Positions 8,744 through 17,236 of a stretch of DNA of 64,000 nt are shown in pieces. The DNA lies in assembly GCF_045291545.1 (NCBI RefSeq), contig NZ_CP149514.1, positions 992,001 to 1,056,000 of the forward strand, in the 5' to 3' direction. The stretch's first letter is position 1. The number at the start of each line of letters is the position of its first letter. The translations under genes and the position numbers were made by a program. Below the pieces are notes generated by a model. That model searched no databases and had not been told where the DNA came from. It saw nothing but the letters and a program-made list of their open reading frames with translations. Origin of the DNA: Gallaecimonas sp045291545. Its GTDB lineage: Bacteria; Pseudomonadota; Gammaproteobacteria; Enterobacterales; Gallaecimonadaceae.

Positions 8744-9325
8744 ATGGCGCAGCTGTATTTTTATTACTCGGCAATGAATGCCGGCAAGTCCACATCGTTA
8801 CTGCAATCGGCCTACAACTACAAAGAGCGGGGCATGAACGTGCTGCTGTTTACCGCTGCTGTTGATGACCGTACCCAGGTGGGGGAGATCAGCTCCCGTA
8901 TCGGCCTGAAAAGCGAAGCCCAGGTTTTTGATGGCAACAGTAATCTCTATGCCGATGTGCTGGGGCTGTCACACACCCAGCAAATCCACTGTCTGTTAAT
9001 TGATGAAGCCCAGTTTCTGAACAAAGCACAGGTGGCGCAGTTGTGTCGTATCGTCGATGAGCTGCGGATCCCGGTGTTGGCCTATGGCCTGCGCACCGAT
9101 TTTCGGGCCGAACTTTTTGAAGGAGCGCATTACCTGCTGGCCTGGGCCGATAAGCTGGTGGAGCTGAAAACTGTCTGCCATTGTGGCCGCAAAGCCAACC
9201 GGGTGTTGCGGGTCGGTGCTGATGGCCAGCCCATCAAAGAAGGGGCGCAGGTAGAGATCGGTGGTAACGACCGTTACGTCTCGGTGTGCCGCCGCCATTA
9301 CCTTGAGGCATTGGCAAGAGCCTGA
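8744..9325 (+). CDS. tdk: Thymidine kinase
   Basis: Phosphorylates thymidine with ATP (salvage). Type II kinase of 193 aa starting MAQLYFYYSAMNAGKST, with the P-loop MNAGKST near residues 10-16, the Walker B-like LLIDEAQFL, the lasso YGLRTDFRAELFEGA, and the zinc-binding pairs CHCGRKA and CRRHY. ATG 8744 has AAGGA upstream. The ATG is preferred over a longer in-frame start at 8702 that lies in the etfA terminator. Confidence 0.97.
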   Translation: MAQLYFYYSAMNAGKSTSLLQSAYNYKERGMNVLLFTAAVDDRTQVGEISSRIGLKSEAQVFDGNSNLYADVLGLSHTQQIHCLLIDEAQFLNKAQVAQLCRIVDELRIPVLAYGLRTDFRAELFEGAHYLLAWADKLVELKTVCHCGRKANRVLRVGADGQPIKEGAQVEIGGNDRYVSVCRRHYLEALARA

Positions 9326-9368
9326 GGGCACAGTATAAACAGGCTATAGCCCTTGGTGGAGACAGCCT

Positions 9369-10460
9369 GTGATTGTGGTCGTTAAATTCGGTACCAGTGT
9401 ATTGACCGGGGGCACTAACCGTCTGGATAAAGCCCATATGGTAGAGCTGGTACGCCAATGCGCTGGCGTACAAGCTGCTGGCCATCAGTTAGTGTTGGTC
9501 ACCTCCGGTGCGGTCGCGGCTGGCCGGGAGCAGCTCGGCTGGCCGGCACTTCCTGATGATTTGCCTCACAAACAGATGCTGGCGGCTATCGGTCAGGGGC
9601 AATTGATTCATCTTTGGCAGCACCTGTTTGGTCTGTACGGCCTGCAGGTAGGCCAGATGCTGCTGACCCGGGCCGATCTGGAAAACCGGGAACGCTACCT
9701 CAACGCCCGTGATACCCTGGCGACCTTACTGCAACACGGCGTCATTCCGCTGATCAATGAAAATGACGCAGTCGCCACCACAGAAATCAAAGTAGGTGAC
9801 AATGACAACCTGTCGGCGCGGGTAGCCATTGTTGCTGGCGCGCAGTTGTTATTGCTGTTGACCGATCAACGAGGGCTATTTACCGCAGATCCCCGTGCAT
9901 GCCCGGACGCGCAACTGATAGAAGAGATCCAGCACATTGATGCTTCCTTGCAGGCACTGGCGGGCAATGCCGGTGCGCAGGGCACAGGGGGCATGGTGAC
10001 CAAGTTACAAGCAGCGGATGTTGCCCGCCGTGGCGGCATTAGTGTCGTCATTGCCAGTGGCCACCACCGGGATGTTATTGCCGGTGCCATTGCCGGTAAC
10101 AAGGTGGGTTCACGTTTTTTGCCGGTAGCCGAGCGGCTGGAAAGCCGTAAGCGTTGGATCCTAGCCGGGCCACCGGCAACAGCTACCTTGCAGATTGATG
10201 CCGGCGCAGGCCAAGCACTGCTCGAGCGCGGGGCCAGCTTACTGCCCAGTGGTATTGTTGCTATTCAAGGGCGCTGTCAGCGTGGCGATGCGGTGACAAT
10301 CTGTTGTAACGGCCAGCGCCTGGGTATCGGTTTGGTTCGTTACAGCAGTAGCGAACTCAGTAAACTGGCAGGGCAGCAATCGAGTGCTATTGAAAGCTTA
10401 CTGGGTTTTGATTGTGGCCCGGAAGTGATCCATCGAGACGATTTCGTCTTACTGCAATAA
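9369..10460 (+). CDS. proB: Glutamate 5-kinase
   Basis: First step of proline synthesis, ATP-dependent phosphorylation of glutamate. The 363-aa protein has the amino-acid kinase fold (VVVKFGTSVLTGG at the start, LVTSGAVAAGREQLG, INENDAVATTEIKVGDND, GTGGMVTKLQAADVARRGG) and a C-terminal PUA domain with a PSGIVAIQG motif. The start is GTG 9369 with GGAG 8 bases upstream. The usual partner proA is not adjacent. It sits 43 bp after tdk and 42 bp before the H-NOX gene on the same strand. Confidence 0.95.
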   Translation: MIVVVKFGTSVLTGGTNRLDKAHMVELVRQCAGVQAAGHQLVLVTSGAVAAGREQLGWPALPDDLPHKQMLAAIGQGQLIHLWQHLFGLYGLQVGQMLLTRADLENRERYLNARDTLATLLQHGVIPLINENDAVATTEIKVGDNDNLSARVAIVAGAQLLLLLTDQRGLFTADPRACPDAQLIEEIQHIDASLQALAGNAGAQGTGGMVTKLQAADVARRGGISVVIASGHHRDVIAGAIAGNKVGSRFLPVAERLESRKRWILAGPPATATLQIDAGAGQALLERGASLLPSGIVAIQGRCQRGDAVTICCNGQRLGIGLVRYSSSELSKLAGQQSSAIESLLGFDCGPEVIHRDDFVLLQ

Positions 10461-10502
10461 CGTGGTTTTATTGTCAGCTGTTTTTTATTCCCGGAGGTCG
10501 TT

Positions 10503-11066
10503 GTGGTTGGGTACATCCAGTATGTGTTGGTTGGATTGGTTCGGGAATTAGGTGGCGAGGATGCTGTTACTACGGTATGCCAAAAAGCCGGCCTGACAAC
10601 GGCGCCGAGTTTTCGTATTGATACCGACTATAGCGACAGCGAGTGCCTGGCCCTGATAAAAGCCACCGGCGAGCACTTTCAACTGACCAACGAACAGCTC
10701 TACGCTGCTTATGCCGATGGCTTTATCCTCGCCGCGAAAAGACAGTTCCCGAAGTTTTTTGCCATGGCCAGCTCCGCCAAAGACTTTCTCAGACGCCAGC
10801 CCCGCATTCATCAGACCCTGGCCTCCAGCATTCGCGATGCCGACACCCGCCAACAGGTGGGAGCCAAGTTTGAACTGGTCGAAGACGGTGAGCAGCTGGT
10901 TGTCCGTTACCATTCCAAAAATGGCCTTTGTGGTCTCTACGAAGCGCTTTTCCAGCGGCTATTAGAAGAATACGGTGAAACCGGCAGTATGACCCACCAC
11001 CGTTGCCAGCACCGTGGCCATGATTATTGCGAGTTTTTCCTGCAATTTGATCGGGAGGCAGCGTGA
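10503..11066 (+). CDS. H-NOX (heme nitric oxide/oxygen binding) domain protein
   Basis: Stand-alone 187-aa H-NOX fold. In bacteria these bind heme and sense NO, and control a partner kinase or cyclic-di-GMP enzyme. The likely proximal heme ligand is His103 in QPRIHQTL. The family YxSxR motif that clamps the heme propionates reads Y136-H-S-K-N140 here, so the Arg is missing. The C-terminus (SMTHHRCQHRGHDYCEFFLQF) matches the cysteine-containing end of H-NOX proteins and could bind zinc. The start is GTG 10503 after a strong GGAGG. Its stop overlaps the next gene (GTGA), so it is coupled to the EAL protein and probably forms a complex with it. Heme binding needs testing because of the Arg loss. 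Confidence 0.85.
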   Translation: MVGYIQYVLVGLVRELGGEDAVTTVCQKAGLTTAPSFRIDTDYSDSECLALIKATGEHFQLTNEQLYAAYADGFILAAKRQFPKFFAMASSAKDFLRRQPRIHQTLASSIRDADTRQQVGAKFELVEDGEQLVVRYHSKNGLCGLYEALFQRLLEEYGETGSMTHHRCQHRGHDYCEFFLQFDREAA

Positions 11067-12931
11067 AAGACGATGATTTACACCGGGAGTTAGATGCCAT
11101 CGCTGACCAGCTTTGTCTCGCGGTTGATGATGACTTTTCCTTTCGGGTGCGCACGGAAAGCGAGCGGGTTGAGCTACAAAAACTGGCGACCCTGACGAAC
11201 TTCTTGCTGGAATCTGTCGAAGAGAACGTTAATTCACTGAAGAATATTCAGCAGGATTTGGAAGCACGGGTAAAAGAACGCACCCGCCGGCTGAATCTTA
11301 TTTTACGCGGTGCGGCGGTCGGCTTTTGGGAATGGGATCTGCACAAGCGCGAGGTCCGTGTCGTCAATAGCAGCCTGGTGATCGGCAGTGATGAAACCAC
11401 CTTGTCGTTAGAAGATTGGCTAAAACGCATGCACCCGGCCGACACAGGCCCTTTTCAAAATGAATTACACCAGCACCTCAATGGCCTGACGCCACGTTTT
11501 GAAGCGCGCTTTCGGGCCGCCGACGGTTATGGTGGCTATCGCTTTTTTGAATGCCGCGGGATCAGCGACCGTGACCGGCAAAGCGGCGACGTGCTATGGA
11601 TGTCCGGTACCCTGGCTGACATTACTCAGCAGCGCTTTACCGACGCTGCTACAGGCCTCGCCAATGCCGATTATTTTGAATTGATCGCCAATGAACAGTT
11701 GGCCAAAGGCAAGCCCGCGGCGATGGTCATGCTGAGTATCTCCAACCGCAATTTGCTGCTTGAATCACTGCCGCAAAAGGCGCTGAAAGAATTAACCGAG
11801 GCTTTTGTCAGCCGGTTACTGACCGTGATCCAGCCCGGGCAGTTGCTGTCTTCGCTGTCAGGCGGGTTGTACGGTTTGCTGGTGGCCGCAGACACAGAAC
11901 CGTCATTACAGCAGCAGGTGAAAACCTTACTGCGGGTATTTGATGAACCTTTTACGGTTGCCGAGCAGCGCTTATGGCTGTCGTGCCTGGCCGGTGCCGT
12001 CGATATGACGGCCAATGGCATCAGCAGCGCTGAAGAGGGGATCAAAGCCGCCCAATTGGCACTACGTGAGGTGCGTAACCATCAGGGCAGTGATTACCGC
12101 CTCTATCAGGACAGCATGCGTGTTGTCAGCCAGCAGCGGCTTAATAGTGAGCAGTTGTTGCGTACGGCATTGCGCCATGACTGGATTGCTGTGTACCTGC
12201 AACCGCTGGTTGATTTTGAGCGGGGGCAGATCCATGGCTATGAAGCACTGGCCCGCATTGAGCATCCTGACGGCGAGGTCATTGGCCCGGGGCGCTTTAT
12301 TCCCGTTGCCGAGGAAACCGGCCTGGTGCGCCAACTCACCCAGGTAGTGATGCAAAAAGCAGTAGCGATGATGAGCCACCCGGATATGCAGGCCCTGCAC
12401 CCTGATGGCTGCACCATGAGTGTCAATTTGTCGGCCAGCGAGTTGCATGATCAGAATTTGCCGCAAAGTATCGCCACGTTACTGGCGCACTATGGTGTGC
12501 CAGCACAGCGCCTGAAACTGGAGCTAACGGAATCGGCGGTGATGGCTGACCCCGGTGCTGCCATTGGCATCATTCACCAGTTCCGCAAACATGGCATGAA
12601 AGTGGCGCTGGATGACTTCGGCACCGGCTATTCCTCGCTGGGGTATTTACGGCAGTTGCCGTTGGATATTCTGAAAATTGATCGCAGCCTGGTCTCCGGA
12701 CTGGATCAAAGCCCGGAACAGTACGCCATCTTGGAGATGATCCTAGGACTGTCAGGGAAGTTGGGTCTGAAAGTGATTGTTGAAGGGATTGAAAGCACAG
12801 AAGAGTTACTGCAAGTCATGGCTATGGGGGGGCATTTCGGCCAAGGTTATCTCTTCAGCCGGCCGGTGCCGTTTAGGGAGCTGGGCCTGGCTCACCAACA
12901 AGTACGCCAGGTGTTTTCTACTCTGAAATAA
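11063..12931 (+). CDS. PAS-degenerate GGDEF-EAL c-di-GMP phosphodiesterase, H-NOX partner
   Basis: A 622-aa cytoplasmic protein with no membrane segment. It has an N-terminal helical/coiled region (1 to about 75), a PAS-like domain (about 78-195, GAAVGFWEWDL... then a DITQQR end), a degenerate GGDEF domain (about 195-360, with SGGLY near residue 264 in place of GGDEF) and a C-terminal EAL domain (about 370-610). The EAL domain keeps the catalytic set YEALAR, ELTES, LDDFGTGYSSL, KIDRSLV, IVEGIES and GQGYLFSRP. It is therefore probably a c-di-GMP hydrolase without cyclase activity. GTG 11063 overlaps the H-NOX stop by 4 bases. The layout matches known H-NOX-associated c-di-GMP enzymes of Shewanella and relatives, which couple NO to biofilm control. 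Confidence 0.9.
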   Translation: MKDDDLHRELDAIADQLCLAVDDDFSFRVRTESERVELQKLATLTNFLLESVEENVNSLKNIQQDLEARVKERTRRLNLILRGAAVGFWEWDLHKREVRVVNSSLVIGSDETTLSLEDWLKRMHPADTGPFQNELHQHLNGLTPRFEARFRAADGYGGYRFFECRGISDRDRQSGDVLWMSGTLADITQQRFTDAATGLANADYFELIANEQLAKGKPAAMVMLSISNRNLLLESLPQKALKELTEAFVSRLLTVIQPGQLLSSLSGGLYGLLVAADTEPSLQQQVKTLLRVFDEPFTVAEQRLWLSCLAGAVDMTANGISSAEEGIKAAQLALREVRNHQGSDYRLYQDSMRVVSQQRLNSEQLLRTALRHDWIAVYLQPLVDFERGQIHGYEALARIEHPDGEVIGPGRFIPVAEETGLVRQLTQVVMQKAVAMMSHPDMQALHPDGCTMSVNLSASELHDQNLPQSIATLLAHYGVPAQRLKLELTESAVMADPGAAIGIIHQFRKHGMKVALDDFGTGYSSLGYLRQLPLDILKIDRSLVSGLDQSPEQYAILEMILGLSGKLGLKVIVEGIESTEELLQVMAMGGHFGQGYLFSRPVPFRELGLAHQQVRQVFSTLK

Positions 12932-12959
12932 AAAAGCCGCCTTAGCAGGCGGCTTTTTT
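12930..12959. terminator. Bidirectional terminator between the EAL gene and scoB
   Basis: Stem GCCGCCT/AGGCGGC with loop TAGC, flanked by A6 and T6; it serves both converging transcripts. Confidence 0.93.
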
Positions 12960-12969
12960 GTGCTGTTTT

Positions 12970-13623
12970 TCAAACACCTATCTCTGGCACATCGTCGGCA
13001 GCAATCAGCTTGCCGGCGGTGGCGGCGCGAATGTCGTCAACACTGACCCCCGGCGCCCGCTCTTTGAGCACAAAAGCGCCGTTGTCGATTTCAAAATAGC
13101 CGAGGTTGGTCAGCACCTTTTTGATGCAGCCGGCGCCGGTCAGCGGCAGCTCGCACTGGTTTAGCAGTTTGGAATTGCCGTGCTTGTCGGTGTGCATCAT
13201 GGTGACGATGATGTTGTCGGCACCGGCCACCAGATCCATGGCGCCGCCCATGCCTTTGACCAGCTTGCCGGGGATCATCCAGCTGGCAATGTTGCCCTGT
13301 ACGTCCACTTCAAAGGCACCGAGCACGGTCAAGTCCACATGGCCGCCGCGGATCATCGCAAAAGACTCGGCAGAGTTGAAAAAGCTGGCGCCTTTGCTGG
13401 CGGTGACCGTTTGCTTGCCGGCGTTGATGAGGTCGGCGTCCACTTGGTCTTCGGTGGGAAAGGGGCCCATGCCCAGCAAGCCGTTTTCCGATTGCAGCAT
13501 CACCTCGATGCCGTCAGGAATGTAGTTGGCCACCAGGGTGGGAATACCGATACCGAGGTTGACGTAGTAACCGTCTTTGAGTTCCTGGGCGACCCGGGCC
13601 GCCATCTGTTCACGTGTCAGCAT
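12970..13623 (-). CDS. scoB: 3-oxoacid CoA-transferase subunit B
   Basis: Beta subunit of the succinyl-CoA/acetyl-CoA:acetoacetate CoA-transferase (217 aa). The active-site glutamate lies in QSENGLLGMGP, and GGHVDLTVLGAFEVD and KLVKGMGGAMDLV are family motifs. ATG 13623 follows AAGGAG. It is the last gene of the liu operon and pairs with scoA 3 bp upstream. In this setting it would activate the acetoacetate made by LiuE (and by tyrosine breakdown) to acetoacetyl-CoA. AtoDA-type annotation is possible, but the reaction class is the same. Confidence 0.93.
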   Translation of the reverse strand: MLTREQMAARVAQELKDGYYVNLGIGIPTLVANYIPDGIEVMLQSENGLLGMGPFPTEDQVDADLINAGKQTVTASKGASFFNSAESFAMIRGGHVDLTVLGAFEVDVQGNIASWMIPGKLVKGMGGAMDLVAGADNIIVTMMHTDKHGNSKLLNQCELPLTGAGCIKKVLTNLGYFEIDNGAFVLKERAPGVSVDDIRAATAGKLIAADDVPEIGV

Positions 13624-13626
13624 GGC

Positions 13627-14319
13627 TTAGCTCCTTACCGTCCGTTGCTCGATGCGTTTTTCGAAGGTGCCCTGGATCACCCGGTCGACATAAATGCCCG
13701 GGGTGTGGATGAAATTCGGGTCCAGTTCGTCAACAATCTCTTCGACTTCTACCACCGTGATCTTACCGGCGGTGGCCATCATTGGGTTGAAGTTCATGGC
13801 GGTTTTACGGAAGGTGAGGTTACCGAACTTGTCGGCCTGCCAGGCCCGTACCAGGGCAAAATCGGCTGTCAGGCTGGGCTCAAGCACGTAATGGCGGCCG
13901 TCAATTTCTCGGGTTTCCTTGCCTTCAGCCACCGGTGTGCCGTAGCCGGTGGCGGTGAAAAAGGCCGGAATACCGGCACCGCCGGCGCGGATTTTTTCGG
14001 CCAGGGTGCCTTGTGGGGTCAGCTCTACGTCCAGCTCACCAGACAACATCTGGCGCATGAACTCGGCGTTTTCGCCCACGTACGAGGCCACCATCTTCTT
14101 GATTTGCTTGGTTTGCAGCAACAACCCCAGGCCAAAGTCATCGACCCCGGCATTGTTGGAAATGCAGGTCAGGCCCTTGGCGCCACTGTCGCGCATGGCG
14201 CTGATCAGCCCTTCGGGAATACCGCAGAGGCCAAAGCCACCGACCATCACGGTCATGTTGTCGCCAATGCCGGCAAGGGCCTCGGCGTAGCTACTGACGA
14301 TTTTGTTAAATCCTGACAT
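13627..14319 (-). CDS. scoA: 3-oxoacid CoA-transferase subunit A
   Basis: Alpha subunit of the CoA-transferase, 230 aa from ATG 14319, which follows GAGGA; a longer in-frame start at 14349 would overlap liuE. It has the CoA-binding GGFGLCGIPEGLI loop, ISNNAGVDDFGLG, GGAGIPAFFT and the C-terminal EVEEIVDELDPNFIHTPGIY motif. It lies between liuE and scoB in the operon with gaps of only a few bases. Confidence 0.94.
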   Translation of the reverse strand: MSGFNKIVSSYAEALAGIGDNMTVMVGGFGLCGIPEGLISAMRDSGAKGLTCISNNAGVDDFGLGLLLQTKQIKKMVASYVGENAEFMRQMLSGELDVELTPQGTLAEKIRAGGAGIPAFFTATGYGTPVAEGKETREIDGRHYVLEPSLTADFALVRAWQADKFGNLTFRKTAMNFNPMMATAGKITVVEVEEIVDELDPNFIHTPGIYVDRVIQGTFEKRIEQRTVRS

Positions 14320-14327
14320 GTTGTTCC

Positions 14328-15254
14328 TCACAGATGTGTCATCAGGCAATCTTTTTCGCGCTGGCCAAGGGCCAGAGACACTTTCGAGCTGGGCTGGCGG
14401 CCCAGCTCTTTAGAGATAAACCAACCGGCTTCACACAGACGATCAAGGTCGATGCCGTGCTCAATACCCAAACCATTGAGCAGATAAACCACGTCTTCGC
14501 TGGCGACATTGCCACTAGCGCCTTTGGCATAAGGGCAGCCCCCCAGCCCGGCGACGGCGGCATCGACAACACTGATACCCATGCTAAGAGCCTGATGGAT
14601 ATTGGCAATGGCCATGCCGTAGGTGTCGTGAAAATGCACTGCCAGCTTACCCAGCGGCACTTCTTGTGCCACCGCTTCAATCAACTGCCGGGTTTTTTCC
14701 GGGGTACCCACACCGATGGTATCGCCCAGGGAAATTTCCACGCAGCCCATGTCCCATAAAGCCTTGGCAACCCGAGTGACCGCTTCGGGTGCAATGTCAC
14801 CTTCATAGGGGCAACCCAGCACGCAAGACACATAACCGCGTACCCGGATCCCTTTGGCCAGGGCCTGGGCCACCACTGGCCGAAAGCGTTCAAGGCTTTC
14901 GGCAATGGAGCAATTGATATTGGTTTGGCTGAAGGTTTCGGAGGCGGCGCCGAACACCGCTACTTCGTCTGCCCCGGCCAGCAGGGCCCCTTCCAGGCCT
15001 TTGAGGTTTGGCGTGAGGGCGGAGTAAATAACGCCGTCCTTGCGCTTGATGGCACTAAACAGCTCGGCGGTATTGGCCATTTGCGGCACCCACTTGGCAG
15101 AGACAAAACTGCCTACTTCCAGGTGGCGAATACCGGCGCCGGTGAGCATTTCGATCAGTTGCTTCTTGGTTGCCAGGCTAACCTGGCCTGGCTCGTTTTG
15201 CAGGCCGTCGCGGGCACCGACTTCCACCAGTGTGACGTGACTAGGGTAGGGCAT
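14328..15254 (-). CDS. liuE: Hydroxymethylglutaryl-CoA lyase
   Basis: Splits HMG-CoA to acetyl-CoA and acetoacetate, the last step of leucine breakdown. The 308-aa TIM-barrel enzyme has the metal/catalytic VEVGARDGLQNE near the N-terminus, HFHDTYGMA (metal ligands) and the signature GLGGCPYAKGASGNVA with the active-site Cys. Translation starts in a TGATG overlap with the liuD stop, so it is coupled to MCC alpha. Confidence 0.97.
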   Translation of the reverse strand: MPYPSHVTLVEVGARDGLQNEPGQVSLATKKQLIEMLTGAGIRHLEVGSFVSAKWVPQMANTAELFSAIKRKDGVIYSALTPNLKGLEGALLAGADEVAVFGAASETFSQTNINCSIAESLERFRPVVAQALAKGIRVRGYVSCVLGCPYEGDIAPEAVTRVAKALWDMGCVEISLGDTIGVGTPEKTRQLIEAVAQEVPLGKLAVHFHDTYGMAIANIHQALSMGISVVDAAVAGLGGCPYAKGASGNVASEDVVYLLNGLGIEHGIDLDRLCEAGWFISKELGRQPSSKVSLALGQREKDCLMTHL

Positions 15255-17236
15255 CAGGCCTCCTCTTCCAGGCGGACCAATTCGGCGCCATCACTGACCC
15301 GATCGCCGGCCTGATAGAAGACCTCGGCAACTATTCCGTCGCGGGGAGCGGCAATGGTGTATTCCATTTTCATGGCTTCCATGACCACCAGGGTGTCACC
15401 CGCTTTGACGCTGTCACCGGCATTGACCTCGGTCGCCACTACCGTACCGTTCATCGGGGCCACCAGTTCGCTGTCGGTATTGTCGAGCTGTTGCAAAGCC
15501 GCCTGGTATTCACGCCACTGATACGGCTGGCCCTGCTCAAACAGGGCGAAGCCATCTTCATGCTGCCAGACCGGTAATTGCAGCTGATGGCCATCTAGGC
15601 TGGCATAGAGGCGATCATTTTCGATGTGGCCCTGAGCCAGCATTTGGTGCTCGTGGAATCTCAGCTGCCAGCCATCTGGGCTATGTTCGGCCATGACGAT
15701 AACCGGCTCGTTGTCACCGATATCCAGTTGCAGGCGCAGGCTGGCATTGGCATTGAGACGCCAGCCATTGGCGCGATGCCACAGTGAACCCGGTTCATGG
15801 CTTTGTTCACGGCGTTCAGCGGCATTGTGGTGGCGGTAGGCCAGCACCGTCAGGGCAGCCAGCGCCAGGCGCTGTTCATTCCACTGCGGGGCGGCGGTCA
15901 GCTCCGCTTGGTGTTGCTCAATAAAGCGGGTACTGAGGTCAGCAGCCATAAAGGCCGGGTGGCTGACCAGGCGGCGCAAAAAGCCGACATTGGCTTTGAT
16001 GCCCGCCAGACGGTACTGATCAAGCGCTCGGCTCATGCTCCGCAGAGCGCTGGCGCGGTCACTGGCATGGACAATCAGCTTGGCGATCATCGGATCATAA
16101 AAGGGGCTTATTTCATCGCCCTGACGAACACCGGTATCAATACGCACATCATCTTCCGGCTCGCGCAGCAGGGTCAGGGTGCCGCTTTGTGGCAAAAAGT
16201 CCTTGTAGGGATCTTCGGCATAAATACGCACTTCGACACTGTGGCCGTCACAGCGCACTTGTTGTTGGGTCAGTGGCAGTGGCTGGCCGGCAGCTACCAG
16301 TAACTGCCAGTGCACTAAGTCCTGACCGGTCACCATTTCCGTGACGGGATGCTCTACCTGCAGGCGGGTGTTCATTTCCATGAAATAGAAATCATCGCCG
16401 TCGAGCAGGAATTCCACGGTGCCGGCTCCCACATAACCGATGGCCTGGGCTGCTTTGACGGCGGCCTCACCCATGGCCCGGCGCAGGTTGTCAGAAAGTC
16501 CCGGTGCCGGCGCTTCTTCCACCACCTTTTGATGGCGGCGCTGGGCGGAGCAATCCCGGTCTCCCAGGTAAATGCAGTTACCGTGCTGGTCGGCAAAGAC
16601 CTGCACTTCCACGTGCCGTGGTCGGGTCAGGTAACGCTCGATCAGCAGGTGTTCGTCACCGAAAGCCGATTTGGCTTCACGGCGGGCGGCCGCTATGGCG
16701 TCTTTTACCTGCTCGGCGCTGTCAACCACCCGCATGCCTTTACCACCGCCGCCCATGGCGGCTTTGATGAGTTGCGGGAAGCCGATGTTGATGGCGGCAT
16801 CAAGCAGGGTCTTTTCGCTTTGGTCGTCACCATGGTAGCCCGGCACCAATGGCACACCGGCGTCTGCCATGATGGCTTTTGCCGCCGATTTTGAGCCCAT
16901 GGCTTCAATGGCCGCCGTCGGCGGCCCAACAAAGGCAATGCCGGCGTCATCACAGGCTCGGGCAAAGGCACTGTTTTCCGATAAAAAGCCATACCCCGGG
17001 TGAATGGCATCGGCCCCGGCGGCTTTGGCGATGGCCAGAATTTTATCGGCTCGCAAGTAGGACTGAGCCGCTTCAGCAGGCCCCAGGTGCCAGGCTTCGT
17101 CTGCCATTTGCACATGGCGGGCATGGCGGTCAGCGTCGGAATAAACAGCAATACAGCGCAACCCCAGGCGATGAGCCGTACGGATCACCCGGCAGGCAAT
17201 CTCACCGCGGTTAGCAATGAGCAGGGTTTTAAACAT
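15254..17236 (-). CDS. liuD: 3-methylcrotonyl-CoA carboxylase, biotin-containing alpha subunit
   Basis: A 660-aa subunit that carboxylates biotin for conversion of 3-methylcrotonyl-CoA to 3-methylglutaconyl-CoA. From the N-terminus it has a biotin carboxylase domain (FKTLLIANRGEIACRVI, IHPGYGFLSEN, the ATP-grasp KAAMGGGGKGMRVV, EVQVFADQHGN, RDCSAQRRHQK, EMNTRLQVEHPVTE), a middle domain, and a biotinyl domain with the carrier lysine in VMEAMKMEY (about residue 622). ATG 17236 is chosen because AGGAG lies upstream and the protein then starts at the family N-terminus. It overlaps the liuC end by 8 bases. Confidence 0.97.
   Translation of the reverse strand: MFKTLLIANRGEIACRVIRTAHRLGLRCIAVYSDADRHARHVQMADEAWHLGPAEAAQSYLRADKILAIAKAAGADAIHPGYGFLSENSAFARACDDAGIAFVGPPTAAIEAMGSKSAAKAIMADAGVPLVPGYHGDDQSEKTLLDAAINIGFPQLIKAAMGGGGKGMRVVDSAEQVKDAIAAARREAKSAFGDEHLLIERYLTRPRHVEVQVFADQHGNCIYLGDRDCSAQRRHQKVVEEAPAPGLSDNLRRAMGEAAVKAAQAIGYVGAGTVEFLLDGDDFYFMEMNTRLQVEHPVTEMVTGQDLVHWQLLVAAGQPLPLTQQQVRCDGHSVEVRIYAEDPYKDFLPQSGTLTLLREPEDDVRIDTGVRQGDEISPFYDPMIAKLIVHASDRASALRSMSRALDQYRLAGIKANVGFLRRLVSHPAFMAADLSTRFIEQHQAELTAAPQWNEQRLALAALTVLAYRHHNAAERREQSHEPGSLWHRANGWRLNANASLRLQLDIGDNEPVIVMAEHSPDGWQLRFHEHQMLAQGHIENDRLYASLDGHQLQLPVWQHEDGFALFEQGQPYQWREYQAALQQLDNTDSELVAPMNGTVVATEVNAGDSVKAGDTLVVMEAMKMEYTIAAPRDGIVAEVFYQAGDRVSDGAELVRLEEEA

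Noticed and set aside
11671..12130. Active diguanylate cyclase domain
   Set aside because: The GGDEF signature is replaced by SGGLY, so cyclase activity is unlikely.
13180..14316. Long plus-strand open frame (378 codons) opposite scoB/scoA
   Set aside because: It lies antisense to two clearly recognisable CoA-transferase genes, has no family features or ribosome site, and is a by-product of GC-rich codon use.
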